A DNA stretch of 64,000 nucleotides from Marinibacterium anthonyi (GTDB taxonomy: Bacteria > Pseudomonadota > Alphaproteobacteria > Rhodobacterales > Rhodobacteraceae). The translations under genes and the position numbers were made by a program. Below the pieces are notes generated by a model. That model worked only from the letters and a program-made list of their open reading frames with translations, was not told the DNA's origin and ran no database searches. This document shows, in pieces, positions 59,040 through 64,000 of this stretch. How positions within the stretch are numbered: the first letter of the stretch is position 1; each line of letters opens with the position of its first letter. The DNA is taken from contig CP031585.1 of assembly GCA_003217735.2 (NCBI GenBank), positions 2,219,501 to 2,283,500 on the forward strand, in the 5' to 3' direction.

Positions 59040-59216
59040 GGTGGAGACGCCGGGGGCGCTGCCCGTCGCCATTGTCGCCCGAACCGATGGCGCGCCAACG
59101 GCAACTCCCCGGAGGTATTTAGGCCAAGAAGAAGACAGGGCGTCGCGCCGGGACGGGACCGTGACAGGACGGGGAGAAGACCGGGGCGGCGCGTTGACAC
59201 AGAGGGAGAGACGCGC

Positions 59217-60668
59217 ATGTCCATTGTGATCAAGGGCGGGACGGTGGTGACCGCCGATCTGAGCTATGACGCCGATGTGCTGGTCGAGGGCGGGGTGATC
59301 ACCGCGATCGGGCCGGACCTGGCGGGTGACGAGGTTCTGGATGCCACCGGCTGCTACATCATGCCCGGCGGGATCGATCCGCATACGCACCTGGAAATGC
59401 CCTTCATGGGGACCTATGCCGCCGAGACCTTCGAGAGCGGGACCAAGGCGGCGCTGGCGGGCGGGACCACGATGGTGGTGGATTTCGCGCTGCCCGAGCC
59501 GGGCCAGGGGCTGATGGATGCGCTGAAGCGGTGGGACAACAAATCCACCATGGCGGCCTGCGACTATTCCTTTCACATGGCGATCACCTGGTGGTCGGAA
59601 CAGGTGTTCGACGAGATGAAGGAAGTGGTCGATCGCGGCATCACGTCCTTCAAGCACTTCATGGCCTACAAGGGCGCGTTGATGGTGAACGACGACGAGA
59701 TGTTCGCCAGTTTCCGCCGCTGCGCCGAGCTGGGCGCGCTGCCGCTGGTGCATGCGGAAAACGGCGACATCGTCGCCGACCTGCAGGCGCGGCTGATGGC
59801 CGAGGGCAACACGGGGCCCGAGGCGCATGCCTGGTCGCGGCCCCCCGAAGTGGAGGGCGAGGCCACCAACCGCGCGATCATGATCGCCGACATGGCGGGC
59901 GTGCCGGTCTATATCGTCCATACCTCGTGCGAGGAGTCGCACGAGGCGATCCGGAGGGCCAAGCAGAAGGGCAAGCGGGTCTGGGGCGAGCCGCTGATCC
60001 AGCACCTGGTGCTGGACGAGAGCGAATATCTGAACCCCGACTGGGACCATGCCGCGCGCCGGGTGATGTCGCCGCCGTTCCGGTCGAAACTGCACCAGGA
60101 CGGGTTGTGGGCCGGGCTGCAGGCCGGGACGCTGTCGGTGGTGGCGACGGATCATTGCGCGTTTACCACCGAACAGAAGCGCGTGGGCCTGGGCGATTTC
60201 ACCAAGATCCCCAACGGGACCGGGGGGCTGGAGGACCGCCTGCCCATGCTCTGGACCAGGGGGGTCGAGACGGGGCGGCTGACGATGAACGAATTCGTCG
60301 CCGTGACGTCGACCAATATTGCCAAGATCCTGAACATGTACCCGAAGAAGGGCGCCGTGCTGGTGGGGGCGGATGCCGACCTGGTGGTGCTGGACCCGAA
60401 GAAGGGCAAGACCATTTCGGCGGCCACCCAGGCCTCGATCATCGATTACAACGTCTTCGAGGGGATGGAGGTCACCGGCTTGCCGCGCTTTGTTTTGACC
60501 CGCGGCAAGGTCGCCGTCATGGATGGCGAGATGAAGGGGGAAGCGGGGCACGGCGCGTTTGTCGCCCGTCCGCCGCATCAGCCCGTGAACAAGGCGCTGT
60601 CGACCTGGAAGGAGCTGACCGCGCCGCGCAGGGTGGAACGGTCGGGTATTCCGGCGACGGGAGTCTGA
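59217..60668 (+). CDS. hydA: Dihydropyrimidinase (D-hydantoinase type)
   Basis: A 483-residue zinc amidohydrolase that opens dihydrouracil to N-carbamoyl-beta-alanine. GGIDPHTHLEMPFMGT gives the first metal ligands. The carbamylated Lys is in FKHFMAYKGALMVND. PVYIVHTSCEESHEAI and ATDHCAFTTEQKRVG provide the other His and Asp ligands. The end, GQVAVMDGEMKG-like (KVAVMDGEMKGEAG), is normal. The ATG follows AGGGAGAGACGCGC. It is the step between PreTA and the amidohydrolase. The gene spacing (177 bases) may include a processing site. Confidence 0.95.
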   Translation: MSIVIKGGTVVTADLSYDADVLVEGGVITAIGPDLAGDEVLDATGCYIMPGGIDPHTHLEMPFMGTYAAETFESGTKAALAGGTTMVVDFALPEPGQGLMDALKRWDNKSTMAACDYSFHMAITWWSEQVFDEMKEVVDRGITSFKHFMAYKGALMVNDDEMFASFRRCAELGALPLVHAENGDIVADLQARLMAEGNTGPEAHAWSRPPEVEGEATNRAIMIADMAGVPVYIVHTSCEESHEAIRRAKQKGKRVWGEPLIQHLVLDESEYLNPDWDHAARRVMSPPFRSKLHQDGLWAGLQAGTLSVVATDHCAFTTEQKRVGLGDFTKIPNGTGGLEDRLPMLWTRGVETGRLTMNEFVAVTSTNIAKILNMYPKKGAVLVGADADLVVLDPKKGKTISAATQASIIDYNVFEGMEVTGLPRFVLTRGKVAVMDGEMKGEAGHGAFVARPPHQPVNKALSTWKELTAPRRVERSGIPATGV

Positions 60669-60685
60669 TCGGGGGCTTTGCGCGC

Positions 60686-61102
60686 TCAGGCCCTGGGCAC
60701 CAGCGCGTCGAGTTCGGGCAGGAGGCGCACGCTTTCCTGTTCGTGCGGGTCGGTGCGCGCGATCACTGCGACGGCGTCGACTGTCCCGGGATTGAACGGC
60801 AGGTGCGGCATGCCGGCGGGGATGTAGACCAGGTCGCCGGCGCGGGTCTCCATGCGGTGTTCCAGCCGCGCGCCCCAATACATGACGGCGATGCCTTCGA
60901 GCACGTAGATCGCGGTTTCGTGGCTTTCGTGCAGATGCGCGCGGGCGCGCGCCCCGGGCGGGATACGCAGGATGTGCATGCAGATCGCATGGGCGCCCGT
61001 CGTCTCGCGCGAGATGCCTTCGAAATAGGAAAAGCCCTGCTTGCCGTCATAGGTTTCACCCGGGCGCAGCTTCTGGCAGGTTGCGGGCATCGTGTCGGTC
61101 AT
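60686..61102 (-). CDS. Cupin-domain protein
   Basis: A 138-residue beta-barrel protein. The first cupin motif is G-A-R-A-R-A-H-L-H-E-S-H-E-T in RARAHLHESHETAIYVLEG, with His and Glu metal ligands; the second is GDLVYIPAGMPHLPFN. A small soluble enzyme or sensor of unknown substrate. It converges with the dihydropyrimidinase gene (17 bases) and is divergent from the VOC gene (71 bases). Its place at the end of the pyrimidine cluster suggests a linked detoxification or ureido-compound role; not proven. Confidence 0.85.
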   Translation of the reverse strand: MTDTMPATCQKLRPGETYDGKQGFSYFEGISRETTGAHAICMHILRIPPGARARAHLHESHETAIYVLEGIAVMYWGARLEHRMETRAGDLVYIPAGMPHLPFNPGTVDAVAVIARTDPHEQESVRLLPELDALVPRA

Positions 61103-61173
61103 GTGCGTGTCCTCCTCCACCCGGGGGCATCTGGCGCGCCCAGGCGGGCACATGTCAATACGGGAGCACGACA

Positions 61174-61590
61174 ATGCAGGACCTGGCGCCGGACGGCATC
61201 CTTGAAGCGGCCATCTATGTGGATGACCTGGACGCGGCCGAGGCGTTTTACGGCACCGTCCTGGGGATGGAGCGGATCCTGCGGATGGACGGGCGTCACG
61301 CGTTCTTTCGCTGCGGGGCGGCGGTGCTGCTGTGCTTCATCGCCGAGGCGACGCGCAAGCCGCCGGTGAACCCGGATCTGCCGGTGCCATGCCATGGCGC
61401 GGAGGGTCCGTCGCACGTGTGTTTCGCGGCGTCCGCGGAGGCGATGGCGGGGTGGCTGGACCGGCTGCATGCGGCGGGGATCGAGATCGAGGAGGATTTC
61501 ACCTGGCCGAACGGGGCGCGGTCGATCTATGTGCGTGACCCGGCGGGCAATTCGGTGGAACTGGCCGAACCGAAGCTCTGGTTCGGCTGA
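61174..61590 (+). CDS. VOC (glyoxalase-fold) family protein
   Basis: A 138-residue protein of the vicinal-oxygen-chelate fold. ILEAAIYVDDLDAAEAFYGTVLGMERI is the first module. PSHVCFAASAEAMAGWLDRLHAAGIEIE and SIYVRDPAGNSVELAEP, the metal-ligand E at its end, form the second. Members are dioxygenases or glyoxalase- or fosfomycin-resistance-like enzymes; which one is unknown. The ATG at 61174 is taken because the residues before it do not fit. It shares a promoter region with the cupin gene. Confidence 0.88.
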   Translation: MQDLAPDGILEAAIYVDDLDAAEAFYGTVLGMERILRMDGRHAFFRCGAAVLLCFIAEATRKPPVNPDLPVPCHGAEGPSHVCFAASAEAMAGWLDRLHAAGIEIEEDFTWPNGARSIYVRDPAGNSVELAEPKLWFG

Positions 61591-61635
61591 GAGGGTCTTT
61601 GGAGGGGTTGCGCCGCCTGCGGCGTCGCCCGGGGG

Positions 61636-61670
61636 CGGCAGCGGCCGGCCCTGCGGGCCGGCCGCTGCCG
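61636..61670. other. Perfect 16-bp hairpin between the VOC gene and adk
   Basis: CGGCAGCGGCCGGCCC (61636-61651) pairs with GGGCCGGCCGCTGCCG (61655-61670) around a TGC loop. It is in the 150-base gap between the convergent VOC and adk 3' ends. No T-run follows, so it would act as a strong mRNA 3'-end structure or bidirectional pause, not a classic terminator. Confidence 0.7.
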
Positions 61671-61740
61671 GTGCGCCTGTCCGGGCGATGATCTTGGAGG
61701 CGGCCCACAGGGCGGGGTTAGCCCGCCGCCGGCGCGCCGC

Positions 61741-62427
61741 TCAGTCGATGGCTTCGGACACGCGGGTCGAAAGCGCGCCGAAGATGTCGTCGATCTGACC
61801 CATGGCGTCGATCTTCTGCAGCACACCGTGGCTGTCGTAATAGCCGATCAGCGGCGCGGTGTCGGCGTGGTAGGCGCGCAGGCGCTCGGCCACGGTTTCC
61901 GCCTTGTCGTCGGACCGGCGCTTGAACTCGGTGCTGCCGCACTTGTCGCAGGTGCCCGCCGTGACCGGCTGCTTGAAGTGATCGTGATAGCCTTCGCCGC
62001 AGCCCGCGCAGGTGTAGCGCCCCGAGATCCGGTCGACCATGGCGGCGTCATCGACTTCGAAGCTGATGGCGGCGTTGATCTGCTGGCCGCTTTCGGACAG
62101 CAGCTGATCCAAGGCCCGGGCCTGCACGGTGGTGCGCGGAAAGCCGTCGAGGATCACGCCGTTGGCGCAATCGGGTTCGGCCAGGCGGTCGCGCAGGATG
62201 GCGATGACGATGTCGTCGCTGACCAGCCCGCCGGCTTCCATCACCGCCTTGGCGGCCTTGCCGGCATCGGTGCCCTGGGCGACCGCTTCGCGCAGCAGGT
62301 CGCCGGTGGAAAGCTGGACGAGGCCGAACTGCGCTTCGAGCTTGCGGGCCTGGGTTCCCTTGCCGGCGCCCGGAGGCCCCAGCAGGATCAGAACGGCCGG
62401 AACAGTCGTGGTTGTGCATCCGTCCAT
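61741..62427 (-). CDS. adk: Adenylate kinase (zinc-LID type)
   Basis: A 228-residue enzyme that equilibrates ATP, AMP and ADP. The P-loop GPPGAGKGTQ is at residues 17-26, STGDLLREAV follows, and ILDGFPRTTVQA binds AMP. The LID domain has the four-cysteine zinc site C-x2-C...C-x2-C (YTCAGCGEGYH and GTCDKCGS). It has a short N-terminal extension (MDGCTTTTVPA) compared with E. coli Adk. Start 62427 is chosen because of the family; the extra upstream residues are poor. It runs in the same direction as acs, 175 bases downstream of it. A GTGGGACA palindrome lies upstream. Confidence 0.97.
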   Translation of the reverse strand: MDGCTTTTVPAVLILLGPPGAGKGTQARKLEAQFGLVQLSTGDLLREAVAQGTDAGKAAKAVMEAGGLVSDDIVIAILRDRLAEPDCANGVILDGFPRTTVQARALDQLLSESGQQINAAISFEVDDAAMVDRISGRYTCAGCGEGYHDHFKQPVTAGTCDKCGSTEFKRRSDDKAETVAERLRAYHADTAPLIGYYDSHGVLQKIDAMGQIDDIFGALSTRVSEAID

Positions 62428-62547
62428 GTGTGGTTCTCCATCTCTATGGGGCGCATGGGCGCTAATCTGACGGTCAGTGTGTTGATCGTCATTGTTGTTA
62501 GATTGTAAACGCGGCCTTGTAACCCGCTGTTTCAGGGGAGCGGCGGA

Positions 62548-62567
62548 GTGTCCCACGTGTGGGACAC
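62548..62567. promoter_or_regulatory. TGTCCCAC-N2-GTGGGACA palindrome (copy 2) upstream of adk
   Basis: GTGTCCCAC (62548-62556) and GTGGGACAC (62559-62567) around GT. It is centred 130.5 bases upstream of the adk start codon and 35 bases beyond the acs stop. The copy at 28786 has the same eight-base arms and the same distance to a start codon. Confidence 0.55.
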
Positions 62568-62602
62568 GCGTCTGGATCGTTGCGGTGGGATGATCGCCCA
62601 CG

Positions 62603-64000
62603 CTACTTGGCAGCCCGGTTGGCGATCAGGTCGTCCACCACCGACGGGTCGGCCAGGGTCGAGGTATCGCCAAGCGCGCCGAAGTCGTTTTCGGCGATCT
62701 TGCGCAGGATCCGACGCATGATCTTGCCCGACCGTGTCTTGGGCAGGCCCGGGGCCCACTGGATCACATCGGGGGACGCGATCGGCCCGATCTCGGTCCG
62801 GACCCAGGCGCGCAGCTCCTTGCGCAGGTCTTCGGAGGGCTCGGCATCGTTCATCAGGGTCACGTAGCAATAGATGCCCTGGCCCTTGATGTCGTGCGGA
62901 TAGCCCACCACGGCCGCCTCGGCCACCTTGGCATGCGCCACCAGCGCGCTCTCGACTTCGGCCGTGCCCATGCGATGGCCCGAGACGTTGATCACGTCAT
63001 CGACCCGGCCGGTGATCCAGTAATCCCCGTCCTCGTCCCGCTTGCAGCCGTCGCCGGCAAAGTAATAGCCCTTGTAATCCGAGAAATACGTCTTCTCGAA
63101 CCGCTCGTGATCGCCCCAGACGGTGCGCATCTGGCTGGGCCAGCTGTCGGCCATGCACAGAACGCCTTCGCTTGGCACGTCGTGGATTTCCTGCCCCGTG
63201 TGCGGGTCCAGCACCACCGGCTTCACCCCGAAGAACGGTTTCATCGCCGATCCGGGCTTGAGCCCGTGGGCGCCGGGCAGGGGCGTCAGCAGGTGGCCGC
63301 CGGTTTCGGTCTGCCACCAGGTGTCGACGATGGGGCAGCGGCCCTGGCCGATGACGTTGTAATACCAGTTCCAGGCTTCCGGGTTGATCGGTTCGCCCAC
63401 GGTGCCGAGGATGCGCAGCGAGCTGAGATCGCATGACTCGACCGGCGCGTTGCCCTGGCCCATCAGCGCGCGCAGCGCGGTGGGCGCGGTGTAGAACTGG
63501 TTGACCTTGTGCTTTTCGCAGACCTGCCAGAAGCGGCTGGCGTCGGGCCAGGTGGGCACGCCTTCGAACATCAGGGTGATCGCGCCGTTGGCCAGCGGCC
63601 CGTAGACGATATAACTGTGCCCCGTCACCCAGCCGACGTCGGCGGTGCACCAGAAGACATCGCCGTCGTGGTAGTCGAAGACGTATTCATGGGTCATCGC
63701 GGCATAGACCAGGTAGCCGCCGGTGGTGTGCACCACCCCCTTGGGCTGGCCGGTCGAGCCGGAGGTATAGAGGATGAACAACGGATCCTCGGCGTTCATC
63801 TCGGCGGGCTTGCAATAATCGTCCGCTTCCATCGCCAATTCGTTGTAGTCGTGATCGCGGTCGGCGATCCAGGTCGTCTGGTCGCCGGTGCGCTTGACCA
63901 CCAGGCATTTCACCGTGTCCCGGCAATGCAGCAGCGCCGCGTCGGCGTTGGATTTCAGCGCCGTCTTGCGCCCGCCACGGGGGGCGGTGTCGGCGGTGAT
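62603..64000 (-). CDS. acs: Acetyl-CoA synthetase (N-terminal part outside window)
   Basis: The frame is open to the right edge, so the first ~190 residues are missing; 465 remain. The AMP-forming motif is [14 protein letters not shown] ([11 protein letters not shown]). Other Acs-specific stretches are [57 protein letters not shown], the hinge [19 protein letters not shown] and the terminal catalytic Lys in [12 protein letters not shown] (its acetylation site). It activates acetate for the glyoxylate or TCA pathways. It is upstream of adk. CrbSR-type kinases regulate acs elsewhere. Confidence 0.97.
   Translation of the reverse strand: MTADTAPRGGRKTALKSNADAALLHCRDTVKCLVVKRTGDQTTWIADRDHDYNELAMEADDYCKPAEMNAEDPLFILYTSGSTGQPKGVVHTTGGYLVYAAMTHEYVFDYHDGDVFWCTADVGWVTGHSYIVYGPLANGAITLMFEGVPTWPDASRFWQVCEKHKVNQFYTAPTALRALMGQGNAPVESCDLSSLRILGTVGEPINPEAWNWYYNVIGQGRCPIVDTWWQTETGGHLLTPLPGAHGLKPGSAMKPFFGVKPVVLDPHTGQEIHDVPSEGVLCMADSWPSQMRTVWGDHERFEKTYFSDYKGYYFAGDGCKRDEDGDYWITGRVDDVINVSGHRMGTAEVESALVAHAKVAEAAVVGYPHDIKGQGIYCYVTLMNDAEPSEDLRKELRAWVRTEIGPIASPDVIQWAPGLPKTRSGKIMRRILRKIAENDFGALGDTSTLADPSVVDDLIANRAAK

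Overview
The window is 64 kb of high-GC alphaproteobacterial chromosome, almost certainly from a member of the Rhodobacteraceae (Roseobacter-type). This rests on protein types and gene order: NDUFA12-type complex I subunit / MlaD / DUF2155 / aat / accC / accB in one block, a DUF2312 (GapR-type) nucleoid protein, an ScfR-type XRE regulator, YeeE-type sulfur carriers beside a metallo-beta-lactamase-fold hydrolase, and reductive pyrimidine catabolism under a RutR-like regulator. No rRNA, CRISPR array, transposase, integrase or phage module was seen. One tRNA gene (Thr, anticodon TGT) is present.

Layout. 1-4543: a BMP-type (nucleoside-like) ABC importer, entering from the left. 4586-5373: ArsR regulator plus SRPBCC protein. 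5508-7578: clpP and clpX, closed by a clear intrinsic terminator. 7717-12425: RidA-like protein, NDUFA12-like protein, MlaD, DUF2155, then aat, accC and accB on the other strand, and a small EthD-like protein. 12490-17851: a complete branched-chain-amino-acid-type ABC importer on the minus strand. 18080-24191: ScfR-like regulator, a receiver-only response regulator, a small membrane protein, a transporter-fused (CbrA/CrbS-like) histidine kinase and a stand-alone SpoA-domain (FliM-like) protein. 24476-26642: a reduced-sulfur operon. 26823-28664: small proteins, GapR homologue and a sulfotransferase-like protein. 28665-29284: a 620-base gene-free stretch. 29285-36484: alpha/beta hydrolase, TetR, then TonB receptor / periplasmic binding protein / siderophore-interacting reductase. 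36589: tRNA-Thr, followed to about 41.5 kb by an accessory-looking patch holding two regulator/oxidoreductase pairs. 42017-48979: a single 2320-codon autotransporter. 49406-52614: hemC and cysG around an 830-base poorly coding gap. 53538-61590: the pyrimidine degradation cluster. 61741-64000: adk and the truncated acs.

How the genes work together. PreT/PreA, the dihydropyrimidinase and the carbamoyl-amidohydrolase make up the reductive pathway from uracil or thymine to beta-amino acids. A perfect RutR-type operator (TTGACCA-TT-TGGTCAA) sits in the divergent rutR/amidohydrolase promoter. HemC and CysG belong to tetrapyrrole synthesis. ClpX and ClpP form the ATP-dependent protease. AccB and AccC supply biotin carboxylase for fatty-acid synthesis. 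The kinase/receiver/small-membrane-protein trio resembles CbrAB/CrbSR carbon-source sensing; acs, a known CrbSR target elsewhere, lies 40 kb away.

The most interesting non-genic signals are: (i) an 18-20 bp palindrome TGTCCCAC-N2-GTGGGACA found twice, each centred 130.5 bases upstream of a start codon (sulfotransferase-like gene and adk); (ii) an AGAAAATTCG-N2-CGAATTTTCT palindrome found twice just after stop codons; (iii) twin LysR boxes ATTGC-N7-GCAAT exactly 31 bp apart; and (iv) a plus-strand terminator at the end of the gene-free stretch, hinting at an unannotated RNA. No undescribed multi-gene defence or mobile system was evident. All functional calls come from reading the sequence and knowledge of the families; no database search was run.
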